From: an uncultured Parabacteroides sp.
Lineage (GTDB): Bacteria; Bacteroidota; Bacteroidia; Bacteroidales; Tannerellaceae
Reading direction: 5' to 3'
Assembly (NCBI GenBank): GCA_937894065.1
Contig: CALCST010000020.1
Span: 1-60,607 of the forward strand
DNA: 60,607 nucleotides
In this document: piece by piece, positions 35,066 to 45,354 of the stretch
Numbering within the stretch: the first letter of the stretch is position 1
Layout: every line of letters begins with the position of its first letter
The notes under the pieces: generated by a model
Databases searched by the model: none
What the model saw: the letters and a program-made list of their open reading frames with translations, nothing else
What the model was told of the DNA's origin: nothing
Made by a program: the position numbers and the translations under genes

Positions 35066-37744
35066 TTACTTCGCTTTCTGGAAAAGCCTTGCAATCTCGC
35101 CAATCCAAAGCACAACAGAAGAAGAAGCAATTATTATTGCCCAATCTTTCAAAGGAAGAGGAACAACATTGAACATTTCACCTCCGAATGTAACAATCAA
35201 TATCTGACCTACGATGATAAGCGCAGCAACAAATAAGAAACTCTTGCTTCCATTCAGGTCAGCAAAGGCAGAACGTCCTTCCATAAAGGCTTTAGCATTG
35301 AACATATTCCAGAATTGCAACATAACAAAGAAGCTGAAGAACCTCGAAAGGTCACGAGGTGTCAATCCCTCACTTGCATGGAAGTGAAGCAGCAATCCCA
35401 TCAACACGGCAACGAAAGCAATACCGACACCGAAAATGCGGTAAGTCATCGGGCGTGAGATAATGAAATCGCCGTCCGGTCCGCTCTTTCTTGGCTTGTC
35501 CTTCATCACTCTTTCGTTAGGTGGCAATGAAGCCAAAGCACCGGCAGCAAATGTATCCATGATAAGGTTCACCCAAAGCATCTGTGTGATGGTAAGCGGT
35601 GATTCGGTTCCGATAAGTGAGCCCAGCAACACAATCAGACATGCAGCCACGTTGATAGTAAGCTGGAACAAAAGGAACTTCTGAATATTGCGATACAATG
35701 AGCGTCCCCACATAACGGCACGTGTTATACTGCTGAATGAGTTGTCGATGATAGTGATATCACTAGCCTCTTTAGCCACAGAAGTTCCGTCGCCCATAGA
35801 AAGACCAACCTGAGCAGCCTTCAATGCCGGAGCATCATTTGTTCCGTCGCCGGTAACAGCCACAACCGCACCTTTCTGCTGAAGAAGCTGAACAAGTCGC
35901 TGCTTGTCTGTCGGACGTGCGCGGCACATAATCTTAAGGTCAAGAACTCTGTCCAAAGCTTCTTCGTCGCTCAATGCTTCAAAAGCCGGACCGGTTATTA
36001 TATTGCGGTCAGTATCTTTATCTGTCCATGTTCCAATCTGGCGGCCGATTTCTTTTGCCGTTCCCGGAGTATCACCGGTTACAATCTTGACATTGATTCC
36101 GGCATTTATACAGCTTTGCACTGCGGCAGGAACATCAGCACGAACAGGGTCGGAGATAGCAACGATACCAAGATAAGTAAGATCCACATTGTGCAATTTG
36201 CCATCAGCATAAGGCGAATCATTGTCGTTGTCGTCAAGAATCTGGTAAGCAAAGCCAAGTGTACGTTTTGCCTGATTCTGATAATCCAGCAATTGCTTTT
36301 CGATGTCAGCCTTGCATTCTTCAACAGATTTGTATCCGCCGCCTGTTGCAACACGGTTACTGTTTGCCAGAACAATTTCCGGAGCACCTTTAACATACAG
36401 AACCTTCTTGCCCAAAAGCGGAGATTTTACAACTGTAGCCATATATTTACGCTCAGTTGAGAATGTAAGCTGGCTTACAATCGGAGCAGATTCTCTTATT
36501 TCAAGATAATTCTCGTTCTGTGAATTAAGCCACAAAAGCAATGCCGCTTCCGTCGGATTTCCCAAAGTCTTCACCTTCGCAGGATCAGTGAAATCTAGGT
36601 GAGCAGTTGAGTTCACCGAAATACCTTCTTTAATCAGATTGCTCAATTCATCGCCGGCAAGTTTCTGGCCTTCCAGATTATAGAAACGGGTTTCGAAAAC
36701 CTGCATCTGGTTTTGAGTCAGAGTTCCTGTCTTATCCGTACAGATAACAGTTGTTGCGCCCATAGTTTCACAGGCATGCATCTTGCGGACAAGGTTGTTT
36801 GTCTTGAGCATTCGGTTCATGCTAAGGGCAAGACTCAATGTCACACTCATCGGCAAACCTTCAGGCACCGAAACAACGATAAGAGTCACGGCAACCATGA
36901 AATAGTTCAGCAAATGTGAGATATATTCCATAACGGTGTATTCCTGTCCCGAAAGGAAAAGCTTTCCTGCCAGGGCAACGAATGTAACTGTAGCGATTGT
37001 ATATCCGGCTTTGCTGATAACATTGGCAAGACCTTTGAGCTGAATTTGCAGCGGCGTGTCGATATTGTTGTCGATTTGCGAACCTTCGTAAACCTTTCCG
37101 TATCCTGTTGCGTCGCCGACTTTTTCCACCTTCATTATACCGTGGCCGTCAACAACCGTTGTTCCACGCATCACCACATTTGAAGGATAAGTAGCCTCAC
37201 TGTCGAATTCCGCTTCATTTGTTGTTTTGCTGATAATAGGCTCACCGGTAAGAGTAGATTCGTTTATCTGAAGAGAGATAGCTTCCAGCAGAACACCGTC
37301 GGCAGGAACTTCCTCGCCGGTTTCCAGAACCACTATATCACCGACTACTACATCTTTTCGTGGCACCTGGCTGATGTTTCCGTCACGGATAACCTTTACC
37401 AGAATGTCATCGTTCACTGTGTTCAGAACTTCAAATGCCTTGTTTGCCTTTACCTCAAAAGCAAAGCCTACGCAGCTGGCAAGAAGTATGGCAAACAGAA
37501 TTCCCAGCGGTTCAAGGAAAGCTGAGAAACCTTTTGCTTCCGGACCCCAGCAGTGAACCCCGGCGATTACCATTGACAAAACCCATGCAACCAGAAGAAT
37601 CTGGATAATCGGGTCTTCGAATTTTTCAAGGAATTGTTTCCAAAGAGATGTCTTTTCCGGAGGAGTCAGTACGTTTTCTCCGTGCAGACGACGGCTTTCT
37701 TCTACTTGTTGTTGGGTTAGCCCATGCAACTGTTTTGTTTCCAT
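35066..37744 (-). CDS. Calcium-translocating P-type ATPase (PMCA type)
   Basis: An 892-residue inner-membrane P2-type ATPase. N-terminal cation-ATPase domain (GLTQQQVEESRRLHGENVL), actuator loop LTGEP, phosphorylation site CDKTGTLTQNQ, ion-site helix VSVPEGLPMSVTLSLALS, hinge TGDGTNDAPALK and a C-terminal six-helix bundle. The single-site PEGLP motif fits PMCA-type calcium export. The ATG at 37744 (METKQLHG) is preferred to an upstream TTG. 94 bases separate it from the antiporter gene on the same strand. Confidence 0.92.
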   Translation of the reverse strand: METKQLHGLTQQQVEESRRLHGENVLTPPEKTSLWKQFLEKFEDPIIQILLVAWVLSMVIAGVHCWGPEAKGFSAFLEPLGILFAILLASCVGFAFEVKANKAFEVLNTVNDDILVKVIRDGNISQVPRKDVVVGDIVVLETGEEVPADGVLLEAISLQINESTLTGEPIISKTTNEAEFDSEATYPSNVVMRGTTVVDGHGIMKVEKVGDATGYGKVYEGSQIDNNIDTPLQIQLKGLANVISKAGYTIATVTFVALAGKLFLSGQEYTVMEYISHLLNYFMVAVTLIVVSVPEGLPMSVTLSLALSMNRMLKTNNLVRKMHACETMGATTVICTDKTGTLTQNQMQVFETRFYNLEGQKLAGDELSNLIKEGISVNSTAHLDFTDPAKVKTLGNPTEAALLLWLNSQNENYLEIRESAPIVSQLTFSTERKYMATVVKSPLLGKKVLYVKGAPEIVLANSNRVATGGGYKSVEECKADIEKQLLDYQNQAKRTLGFAYQILDDNDNDSPYADGKLHNVDLTYLGIVAISDPVRADVPAAVQSCINAGINVKIVTGDTPGTAKEIGRQIGTWTDKDTDRNIITGPAFEALSDEEALDRVLDLKIMCRARPTDKQRLVQLLQQKGAVVAVTGDGTNDAPALKAAQVGLSMGDGTSVAKEASDITIIDNSFSSITRAVMWGRSLYRNIQKFLLFQLTINVAACLIVLLGSLIGTESPLTITQMLWVNLIMDTFAAGALASLPPNERVMKDKPRKSGPDGDFIISRPMTYRIFGVGIAFVAVLMGLLLHFHASEGLTPRDLSRFFSFFVMLQFWNMFNAKAFMEGRSAFADLNGSKSFLFVAALIIVGQILIVTFGGEMFNVVPLPLKDWAIIIASSSVVLWIGEIARLFQKAK

Positions 37745-37838
37745 ATTAGTTAATTGCAGTTTGAGTTTGATTCGCAAATTACGGAAAGATATATGAGATA
37801 AGCAAATATGTGGGTTTAAAAACTTGTCCCCTTCTCCC

Positions 37839-40127
37839 TCATTTGCTCAAAATCAAAGTTGACGGCATCTTCTGCAAAGCTTTCTTCGAATCCTCAGAAA
37901 CAATATTCCAGGTTTCATAGCTTATAAGCATGAAATTGAACTCACGCAGAAGAGCCTGTGTAAGGTCTTTTTCGTCCGAAATCACTCCGTGCTGCTGCAA
38001 TTCGCTGTAAGCATAAAGCTCTTTCACTATATTCTGATATTCAGGATGGTTAGCTTCCACTCTGTTCAATACAGTGACGTTGGTATTTGTAGCCCTTTGC
38101 AGCGTATTCGCATAATTAAGCAAGAATAAATCTTTTTCGGAGTTTATAATAATAATTGTATCAGTAGCTTTCACAAACTGACGATTGATGAACACACCGA
38201 CAGCACATTTTGCCTGTTGTATGAACATTTTAGTCTTGTCTTTCAGCAATTCACCAGGAAGGAACCATGATTCCGGAGCTTTCAGATGTTTGATGAATCT
38301 GTTATAAATAGAATTCTTCAGTCTGTTGGCATCCATATCAGTTGGAATATCACTCATTGAAATACCTGCGCCAACAAGAAGGAAGTCAAATCCCTCTTTG
38401 TTAACGATGTCGCAAATATCCTGTCCGGCATTTGTAGATATTTCATATCTGGTTTCAATAGGAATATTAAGCTTTTGCGCCCCATAAAGAATAGGACCGA
38501 AGCTGACTTCCTCAAAATTTTCAGTATGTAGAGGATTTACATCAGGACCAACAGTCAGGTGAAGAGCCGTAATCTCAAGTTTGTTTTTCTTCTGCGCAAA
38601 CATCTGGTGAGCCACGTCAAGCATGACCTGTCCGTTGCTGGCACGTCCGAATGAAATCATCACTTTGAAAATTCCGCTCAAAGGCTGAGCCGGAACAGGT
38701 TCTTTCTTTTTATTTTCGGAAGAGAAGAATAAATCAATAAATGAAATAAGAGGTGTTGTCATGAAAGTAGTGACAAGAGTCATAAGCACCAGCATTACGA
38801 AAACCGGAGGAGTAAGAATTTTCATCTCATAACCGATTGTCAGGACAACAAGTTCCATAAGTCCGCGAGTATTCATCAAAGCACCTATGTAAAGACTGTC
38901 TTTCCATGACTCGCCGACGAAACGTGCCGAAATCATAGCCCCGCCGAATTTTCCGGCTATGGCAACCAGAGTTATTATAACGCACATTGTCCAAAGTTCC
39001 GGAGTGTTTAGCAGGCCTATTTCCGTGCGTAAACCTGTAGATACGAAGAAAAGCGGCAAGAACAGCGACAGTGAAACATCTTCGACCTTCTCAGTCATGA
39101 TTTTACGGAATTTTATATTGCTAGGCATAACAACTCCGGCTATGAATGCTCCAAACAAAGCATGAAGCCCAAGAATTTCGGTCAGGTAGGATGATGTAAT
39201 TAGAATAAGGAACATGAAACCTACAAGACCTTTGTTTATAACTTCCTTATTGTGATAAATATTACCAATCATCCTTAGGAACGGACGTACGGCAAAGAAC
39301 ATGAAAGTTATATACAGAATCGAGAAGAAAATATTATATACGGCACTGAGCATTGTCCCAGCCTGTGCAATTGCTATGACTACAGCAAGCAGACACCACG
39401 CTGTTATATCTCCATTTGCCGCGCTGGCAAGAGAAATTGTTCCAAGATGAGATTTTGTAAGACCTTTCTCCTGAATAATTCTGGCAAGTACCGGGAATGC
39501 GGTGATACTCATCGAAATACTTATGAACAATGCAAACGAAAGGAAAGGAGTTGTTTTGTCAGCATAAGTATCATATGTGAAGAACGCAGTAAGCATACCG
39601 CAGAAAAAAGGAACAACAGTACTTGTATGGCTTATCAGAATGGTTTCTTTCAGTTTTTTCTTCACTTCACCTAAATCCAACTCCATACCGATTGCAAACA
39701 TAAACAGTATAAGACCGAACTGGCTTAGGATGGAAATATTTGCCAATGATTCCGGAGGAAATATAAAAGCCGAAGCTTCCGGAAACAAATTTCCCAGCAC
39801 TGAAGGACCAAGAACAATACCGGCAACAATTTCCCCAATCACCGTAGGTTGTCCTATTCTTATGAATATCCAACCAAACAGTCGGCAAGTCAGCAGGATT
39901 GTTATAATCTGTAGAAGCAGTATTCCTATATGCGACCTTACATGATGAAACACCAATGATCGGAAGACATCAAAGCCTTCACTAAGATTTGTTGGGGCGT
40001 TTTTTGAGGTTGTTATAAGATTCGACACTTCATGACTCTCACCTTCTTTCACTATGAAATACATCAAAGCTCCGAAAATGAGAATCATAGCAAAATAAAA
40101 TATTATATTTTTTGTTCCTTTACTCAT
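37839..40127 (-). CDS. CPA2 cation:proton antiporter with C-terminal stress-protein-like domain
   Basis: A 762-residue membrane protein. An extra N-terminal helix and loop precede the Na/H exchanger fold starting at about residue 70 (VIGEIVAGIVLGPSVLGNLF); later helices include ALFGAFIAGVVMP and GLMELVVLTIGYE. After about residue 470 a soluble region with universal-stress-protein character follows (KVMISFGRASNG, FDFLLVGAGISMSD). It probably exchanges Na+ or K+ for protons under control of the soluble tail. Divergent from glgB. Confidence 0.88.
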   Translation of the reverse strand: MSKGTKNIIFYFAMILIFGALMYFIVKEGESHEVSNLITTSKNAPTNLSEGFDVFRSLVFHHVRSHIGILLLQIITILLTCRLFGWIFIRIGQPTVIGEIVAGIVLGPSVLGNLFPEASAFIFPPESLANISILSQFGLILFMFAIGMELDLGEVKKKLKETILISHTSTVVPFFCGMLTAFFTYDTYADKTTPFLSFALFISISMSITAFPVLARIIQEKGLTKSHLGTISLASAANGDITAWCLLAVVIAIAQAGTMLSAVYNIFFSILYITFMFFAVRPFLRMIGNIYHNKEVINKGLVGFMFLILITSSYLTEILGLHALFGAFIAGVVMPSNIKFRKIMTEKVEDVSLSLFLPLFFVSTGLRTEIGLLNTPELWTMCVIITLVAIAGKFGGAMISARFVGESWKDSLYIGALMNTRGLMELVVLTIGYEMKILTPPVFVMLVLMTLVTTFMTTPLISFIDLFFSSENKKKEPVPAQPLSGIFKVMISFGRASNGQVMLDVAHQMFAQKKNKLEITALHLTVGPDVNPLHTENFEEVSFGPILYGAQKLNIPIETRYEISTNAGQDICDIVNKEGFDFLLVGAGISMSDIPTDMDANRLKNSIYNRFIKHLKAPESWFLPGELLKDKTKMFIQQAKCAVGVFINRQFVKATDTIIIINSEKDLFLLNYANTLQRATNTNVTVLNRVEANHPEYQNIVKELYAYSELQQHGVISDEKDLTQALLREFNFMLISYETWNIVSEDSKKALQKMPSTLILSK

Positions 40128-40158
40128 TTGTTAAAATTGTGTTTCAAGGTGATTTTTG

Positions 40159-40166
40159 CAAATATA
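40159..40166 (-). promoter_or_regulatory. -7 box of the antiporter gene
   Basis: TATATTTG on the minus strand, 31 bases before the antiporter ATG at 40127. Confidence 0.55.
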
Positions 40167-40273
40167 ATATAAAAAATCGACAAAAATTAAGCCGTAGTTC
40201 CAAAAACGATGCATATAGGGCTTGTTTTCACAGGTTTTTCCGTATAAATATCTTAAACCTCATTTTTTTCCTT

Positions 40274-40281
40274 TATCTTTG
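40274..40281 (+). promoter_or_regulatory. -7 box of glgB
   Basis: TATCTTTG, 25 bases before the ATG at 40307. An upstream in-frame ATG at 40112 would place the promoter inside the gene and so is rejected as the start. Confidence 0.65.
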
Positions 40282-40306
40282 CCTAATAACCAATTTATAT
40301 AGTAAA

Positions 40307-42334
40307 ATGGAGTCTTTGAATCTAATAAAAAATGACCCTTGGTTAGCACCATACGAAGAAGCTATCCAGGGAAGATATCAATATGTTATTGATAGGGAAA
40401 GAAGTCTGACCAATAAAGGAAAGATGACTCTTTCTGACTTTGCTTCGGGATATCTTTATTTTGGGTTGCATAAGACCACTAAAGGATGGATTTTCAGGGA
40501 ATGGGCTCCTCACGCTACTGCAATTTATCTTATCGGTACGTTTAATAACTGGACAAAAGATAAACGCTATAAGATGAAGCGTCTGCACAATGGAATTTGG
40601 GAAATTTCATTGGATAAGGATTTGTTGCATCATGAGGATTTATTTAAACTATTGGTAGAGTGGGAAGGTGGCTCAGGTGAGCGTATTCCTGCATGGATCA
40701 GACGTGTTGTGCAAGATCCGGAAACAAAAATATTCAGTGCTCAGGTTTGGGATCCTGAAAATCCGTATAAATTCAAGATTAAGAAGTTCAAACCGAATAC
40801 GTCTCCTCTTTTGATTTACGAATGCCATATTGGTATGGCTACTAATGAGGAGAAGGTCGGTACATATAATGAGTTCCGTGAGAATATTTTGCCTCGCATT
40901 GTAAAGGAAGGATATAATGCTATTCAGATAATGGCAATTCAGGAACATCCGTATTATGGTTCGTTCGGTTATCACGTCAGCAGTTTCTTTGCTGCTTCTT
41001 CACGTTTCGGTACTCCGGATGAGTTGAAAGCGCTTATCGATGAGGCTCACAGATTGGGGCTTGCTGTGATTATGGATATTGTTCACAGCCATGCTGTAAA
41101 GAATGAGGTTGAAGGACTTGGACGATTTGACGGCTCATACGACTTGTATTTCCATGGTGACGGCAGACGTGAGCATCCGGCTTGGGATTCTCTTTGCTTT
41201 GATTATGGAAAAAACGAGGTGTTGCACTTCCTTCTTTCAAACTGCAAATTCTGGCTGGATGAATATAAGTTTGACGGATTCCGTTTTGATGGTGTGACTT
41301 CTATGCTTTATTACAGCCATGGTCTGGGAGAGGCGTTCTGTAATTATGGTGATTATTTTAACGGCCATCAGGATGGCGATGCTATAGTTTATCTTACTCT
41401 TGCAAACAAGCTTATACATGAGGTGAACAAGAATGCCATTACGATTGCTGAAGAGGTGAGTGGTATGCCCGGTCTTGCTGCGAAAATCGAGGACGGCGGA
41501 TATGGCTTTGATTATCGCATGGCTATGAATATTCCTGATTATTGGATTAAGATGATCAAGGAAAAGAAGGATGAGGACTGGCATCCGTCGTCAATATGGT
41601 GGGAAACAACAAACCGCCGTGCTGACGAAAAGACTATCAGTTATGCTGAGAGCCACGACCAGGCTTTGGTGGGCGACAAGACTATCATATTCCGTCTGAT
41701 TGATGCTGATATGTACTGGCATATGCAGAAGGATGATCATAACTTTATGGTTGACCGTGGAATTGCTTTGCACAAGATGATTCGCCTTGTGACGGCTTCG
41801 ACTATCAACGGCGGTTATCTGAACTTTATGGGTAATGAGTTCGGCCATCCGGAATGGATTGATTTCCCGCGCGAAGGAAACGGATGGTCTTATAAATATG
41901 CTCGCCGCCAGTGGAATCTTGTGGATGACGAGAATCTGAAATATCAGTATCTCAGCAAATTTGACAAGGATATGCTGGAGGTTATCTGCAGTGTGAAGAA
42001 GTTCCAGGAAACTCCTATACAGAAAATCTGGGATAATGATGGCGACCAGATTTTGGCATATATGAGAAAGGACCTTATCTTTGTATTCAATTTCAGTCCG
42101 AACAAGTCGTTTACCGACTATGGTTTCCTTGTTCCGAAAGGAGAATATGAAGTGGTGCTGAACACTGACTCCGTGGAATTTGGCGGATTTGGTCTGGCTG
42201 ATGATACAGTGCATCATTTCACAATGCCTGATCCTTTGTATAAGAAGGAAAGAAAAGAATGGCTGAAAATATATATACCGGCACGCAGTGCGGTGGTTTT
42301 GAGAAAAGTAAAAGTTAAACGAACTACAAAATAA
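40307..42334 (+). CDS. glgB: 1,4-alpha-glucan branching enzyme
   Basis: A 675-residue GH13 enzyme that makes alpha-1,6 branches in glycogen. N-terminal CBM48 (FREWAPHATAIYLIGTFNNW), then the catalytic barrel with VIMDIVHSHAVKN, the nucleophile region FDGFRFDGVTSMLYY, ITIAEEVSGMPG and YAESHDQALVGDKT, and a C-terminal all-beta domain. This is the eukaryote-like GlgB lineage common in Bacteroidetes (it starts with LAPYEEAIQGRY). Followed 17 bases later by mannose-6-phosphate isomerase, so the two may be co-transcribed in sugar storage. Confidence 0.94.
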   Translation: MESLNLIKNDPWLAPYEEAIQGRYQYVIDRERSLTNKGKMTLSDFASGYLYFGLHKTTKGWIFREWAPHATAIYLIGTFNNWTKDKRYKMKRLHNGIWEISLDKDLLHHEDLFKLLVEWEGGSGERIPAWIRRVVQDPETKIFSAQVWDPENPYKFKIKKFKPNTSPLLIYECHIGMATNEEKVGTYNEFRENILPRIVKEGYNAIQIMAIQEHPYYGSFGYHVSSFFAASSRFGTPDELKALIDEAHRLGLAVIMDIVHSHAVKNEVEGLGRFDGSYDLYFHGDGRREHPAWDSLCFDYGKNEVLHFLLSNCKFWLDEYKFDGFRFDGVTSMLYYSHGLGEAFCNYGDYFNGHQDGDAIVYLTLANKLIHEVNKNAITIAEEVSGMPGLAAKIEDGGYGFDYRMAMNIPDYWIKMIKEKKDEDWHPSSIWWETTNRRADEKTISYAESHDQALVGDKTIIFRLIDADMYWHMQKDDHNFMVDRGIALHKMIRLVTASTINGGYLNFMGNEFGHPEWIDFPREGNGWSYKYARRQWNLVDDENLKYQYLSKFDKDMLEVICSVKKFQETPIQKIWDNDGDQILAYMRKDLIFVFNFSPNKSFTDYGFLVPKGEYEVVLNTDSVEFGGFGLADDTVHHFTMPDPLYKKERKEWLKIYIPARSAVVLRKVKVKRTTK

Positions 42335-42351
42335 AAAACACTTTAATAATT

Positions 42352-43326
42352 ATGTTGTATCCATTTACATTTCAACCGATCCTGAAGAATATTATTTGGG
42401 GCGGTTCTGATATTTGCCCTTTCAAGGGTATCTCTCCTGTGCAGGACGGAATAGGTGAAAGCTGGGAGCTTTCTCATGTTGAAGGTAACTATTCTGTTGT
42501 TGCTGAAGGTGAATTGGCTGGAAAATCATTGGACGAGCTTATTAAAACATATGGCAAACAATTGCTGGGCGGAAAGGTTATGGAGCGTTTCGGCACAACT
42601 TTCCCTCTTTTGATTAAGTTTATTGATGCACGCGACAATTTGTCAATCCAGGTTCATCCGAATGATGAATTGGCAAAAGCACGCCACAATTCATTTGGAA
42701 AAACAGAAATGTGGTATGTTGTAAAGGCTGCTAAGAATGCATCTTTGTATTCTGGTTTCTCAAAGCAGATTGATGCTGAAGAATATGTAAAACGTGTGGA
42801 AGACAATACTATCATGGATGTTCTTCAGCGTTATGACGTGAATGAAGGTGATGTATTCTTCTTGCCAGCAGGCCGTGTTCATGCTATTGGCGCCGGATGT
42901 TTTATTGCGGAAATCCAGCAGACTAGTAACATTACTTACCGTATTTACGATTACAACCGTAAGGATGCTAACGGTAATGGCCGTGAACTTCATACAGAAT
43001 TGGCTAAGGATGCTATCGATTATACTTTGTATCCTGATTACCGCACACACTATAAAGCTCACACAAATGCAACAGTTGAGTTGGCTGACTGCAAATATTT
43101 CACAACAAACTTGATTGAAATTGATGCTACAATGACTCGTGATTTCTCTGAGCTTGATTCATTTGTTGTTTACATCTGTATGGGCGGTTCTGCTGTTATC
43201 AAAGATGACAAGGGTAATGAAGTGAATGTTCACCAGGGACAGACAGTTCTTATTCCTGCTGATACAAAATCAGTTTCTTTGATTCCTGCACCTAATGCTA
43301 AGTTCATGGAAACTTATATCAAGTAA
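42352..43326 (+). CDS. manA: Class I mannose-6-phosphate isomerase
   Basis: A 324-residue cupin-fold zinc enzyme interconverting mannose-6-phosphate and fructose-6-phosphate. Marks: IIWGGSDICPFKG, GESWELSHVEGN, IKFIDARDNLSIQVHPND with the metal His, KTEMWYVV (metal Glu), and FLPAGRVHAIGAGCFIAEIQ (third ligand region). The length fits the short bacterial class. Closed by the strong hairpin at 43344. Confidence 0.92.
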   Translation: MLYPFTFQPILKNIIWGGSDICPFKGISPVQDGIGESWELSHVEGNYSVVAEGELAGKSLDELIKTYGKQLLGGKVMERFGTTFPLLIKFIDARDNLSIQVHPNDELAKARHNSFGKTEMWYVVKAAKNASLYSGFSKQIDAEEYVKRVEDNTIMDVLQRYDVNEGDVFFLPAGRVHAIGAGCFIAEIQQTSNITYRIYDYNRKDANGNGRELHTELAKDAIDYTLYPDYRTHYKAHTNATVELADCKYFTTNLIEIDATMTRDFSELDSFVVYICMGGSAVIKDDKGNEVNVHQGQTVLIPADTKSVSLIPAPNAKFMETYIK

Positions 43327-43343
43327 GAATAAATCCTTGAAAT

Positions 43344-43399
43344 AAAAAAAGTGTGACAAAACAAGATTGGTTATATCTCAGTTTTGTCACACTTTTTTT
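43344..43399. terminator. Strong bidirectional terminator
   Basis: AAAAAAAGTGTGACAAAAC at 43344-43362 is a perfect complement of GTTTTGTCACACTTTTTTT at 43381-43399. It serves manA (plus) and the TPR gene (minus), whose stop codon it touches. Confidence 0.95.
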
Positions 43400-44222
43400 A
43401 TTCTGTGAATTTCATCAGTTCATCAATTACTTCCGGGTCATATCCCATTTCTTTTGCTTTCAGAAAATCTTCTGCTGCCGATTTTCTTTCATATTGGGCA
43501 ACTTTAACTTTACCTCTCAGTACATAAAGGCTTGCTGTTGGTTCTGATTCTGCAAATACTTTGCTTATGTCGCTCATAGCCCTGGCGTTTTTACCCATCA
43601 GGAAATACAAATCTGCTCTTTCTTCATAAAGCAGCCATTCTCTGGGAAGTTCTTTTATCAGATAATTGAAGATACGCTCGCTATAATCATAATTGCCTCT
43701 TAGTTTTTCCAGGATTGCGTGTCCGAGTCTGCCTCGAACGGATTTTTCATTAACCTCGAGTATTTTGTCGAAATCCTGTTCTGCCCAAAGATAGTTCTTC
43801 AGTTGAATATAAATCATACCACGGCAATAAAGAGCTTCCTGGTGTTCAGGGTCAATGCTCAATAAAGTGTTATAATCACTGAGCGATTTTTCTATTTCTC
43901 CCATTTCGGAATAAAGAGAAGCTCTGTTCTCAAGAATAGTTATGCTTCTTGGATGTCTGCTCAACGCGGCGGTATAAGAAATAAGAGCTTCATCCTTTTT
44001 CCCTTGTCGTCGTTGTATTGTTCCAAGATTACTGAGCAGGGCGAAATTGGCGGCGTTTCCCGGTTCGAGGCGCATTGCTGATTTCAGGCTTTCTTCAGCC
44101 GAAACCAAATCGTTTTTTTCTATATAATCGCAGCTCTTCTCGACCCATTCCTGATATGTTTGGGCATTTACTTTAAGAATCAATCCTGAAAAAAAACAGA
44201 AAAGTGTAAACAATATCCTCAT
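43398..44222 (-). CDS. Exported TPR protein
   Basis: A 274-residue protein with a signal peptide (MRILFTLFCFFSG to VNAQ) and at least six tetratricopeptide repeats with canonical spacing (SLKSAMRLEPGNAANFALLS, ALSRHPRSITILENRASLY, SIDPEHQEALYCRGMIYIQL). Probably a periplasmic scaffold; no catalytic motif. Single gene divergent from the MscS gene 99 bases away. Confidence 0.85.
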   Translation of the reverse strand: MRILFTLFCFFSGLILKVNAQTYQEWVEKSCDYIEKNDLVSAEESLKSAMRLEPGNAANFALLSNLGTIQRRQGKKDEALISYTAALSRHPRSITILENRASLYSEMGEIEKSLSDYNTLLSIDPEHQEALYCRGMIYIQLKNYLWAEQDFDKILEVNEKSVRGRLGHAILEKLRGNYDYSERIFNYLIKELPREWLLYEERADLYFLMGKNARAMSDISKVFAESEPTASLYVLRGKVKVAQYERKSAAEDFLKAKEMGYDPEVIDELMKFTE

Positions 44223-44321
44223 TTTTTATGTTTTTATGAATAACGGCACAAAACTAAATAAAGCGCCGTATAGTTTGAAATAGAAAATATTAAAACGTAT
44301 AAACTTTAAATTTTATTATAT

Positions 44322-45167
44322 ATGTTGTTATTGAGTATACTAAAATGGGAGGAAAGAATCCCGGCTATTCTTGATTCGTTGTTTGAGCATGGAGTCCAGC
44401 TAGGTTGGATATTGTTGAAAGCTGCTTTGGTGTTCATTGTGGGACGTGTTCTGGTTAGTTCCATAAATATGGTTATCAGGAAAATTCTTGACAAACGTGC
44501 TATTGACCCTTCAGTGAAAACATTTATCGGCAGTTTGATCAATGTTGTTCTTATAATTTTGTTGATAATATCTGTTGTTGGCGCATTGGGCGTTCAGACA
44601 ACTTCATTTGCTGCTCTGTTGGCTTCTGCCGGTGTTGCTATCGGTATGGCATTGAGCGGAAACCTTTCGAACTTTGCCGGTGGTTTGATTATCTTGTTAT
44701 TAAAACCTTATAAAGTCGGGGATTATATTGAAACAGGAACAATTGGCGGTACTGTAAAGGAAATACAGATTTTCCATACTGTTATGGCAACACCTGACAA
44801 TAAAGTAATCTATATTCCGAACGGTTCTTTGAGCAGTGGCACTGTTGTTAATTATAGCCGTCAGGAGTTTCGTCGTGTTGATTGGGTCTTTGGTGTAGAA
44901 TATGGAAGTGATTTCGAACAGGTTAAATCTGTATTACAGGAAATTATAAGTAAGGAATCGCGTATTTTGATGGAACCTGATGCTCCATTTATCGGATTGA
45001 AGGAATTGGCTGACAGCAGTGTTAATATAGTGGTTCGTGTCTGGGTGAAGAAAGAAGATTATTGGGGTGTTTATTTCGATATTAATAAAGAGGTCTATGC
45101 AACTTTCAACAATGTAGGAATTGGTTTCCCTTTCCCGCAGCTGACGGTTCACCAGGCGAAAGATTGA
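44322..45167 (+). CDS. mscS: Small-conductance mechanosensitive channel (MscS family)
   Basis: A 281-residue inner-membrane channel. Three N-terminal helices; the pore helix shows the Gly/Ala-rich ALLASAGVAIGMALSGNLSN followed by FAGGLIILLLKPYKVGD, then the beta domain (VIYIPNGSLSSGTVVNYS) and the C-terminal vestibule ending in FPFPQLTVH. Length and motifs match E. coli-type MscS, which opens on membrane tension during osmotic downshift. Confidence 0.93.
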   Translation: MLLLSILKWEERIPAILDSLFEHGVQLGWILLKAALVFIVGRVLVSSINMVIRKILDKRAIDPSVKTFIGSLINVVLIILLIISVVGALGVQTTSFAALLASAGVAIGMALSGNLSNFAGGLIILLLKPYKVGDYIETGTIGGTVKEIQIFHTVMATPDNKVIYIPNGSLSSGTVVNYSRQEFRRVDWVFGVEYGSDFEQVKSVLQEIISKESRILMEPDAPFIGLKELADSSVNIVVRVWVKKEDYWGVYFDINKEVYATFNNVGIGFPFPQLTVHQAKD

Positions 45168-45258
45168 TTTTCGTACACCGTAAGCTGAAATTCGTCCAGA
45201 AACTAATGCCTTTCGTAAGAAAAAGGAATTTATAGTGGTGCGATTTAAAATATAGAAC

Positions 45259-45354
45259 TATCTTTGCACATAAAGATGTTTTTATAAAAACATACAGTTA
45301 CACTACTATTATTAATAACGGAGGATTCCCATTTTGTGGGAATCCTCTTTTTTT
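45259..45354 (+). ncRNA. Candidate small RNA with promoter and terminator
   Basis: A -7 box TATCTTTG at 45259-45266 is followed by about 80 bases without an open frame, containing a perfect palindrome ATGTTTTTA/TAAAAACAT, and ending in the strong GAGGATTCCCA hairpin with a T-tract. No gene lies on this strand downstream. The arrangement would yield a transcript of roughly 80 nucleotides. No -33 element was found and no homology to a known RNA was recognised. Confidence 0.4.
45321..45354. terminator. Bidirectional terminator
   Basis: GAGGATTCCCA pairs with TGGGAATCCTC (45321-45347), with T-tract TTTTTTT on the plus strand. It abuts the stop codon of the minus-strand barrel gene at 45353. Confidence 0.9.

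Noticed and set aside
40112..40306. An N-terminal extension of glgB
   Set aside because: The extension overlaps the divergent antiporter gene and the promoter region and is unlike any branching enzyme start.
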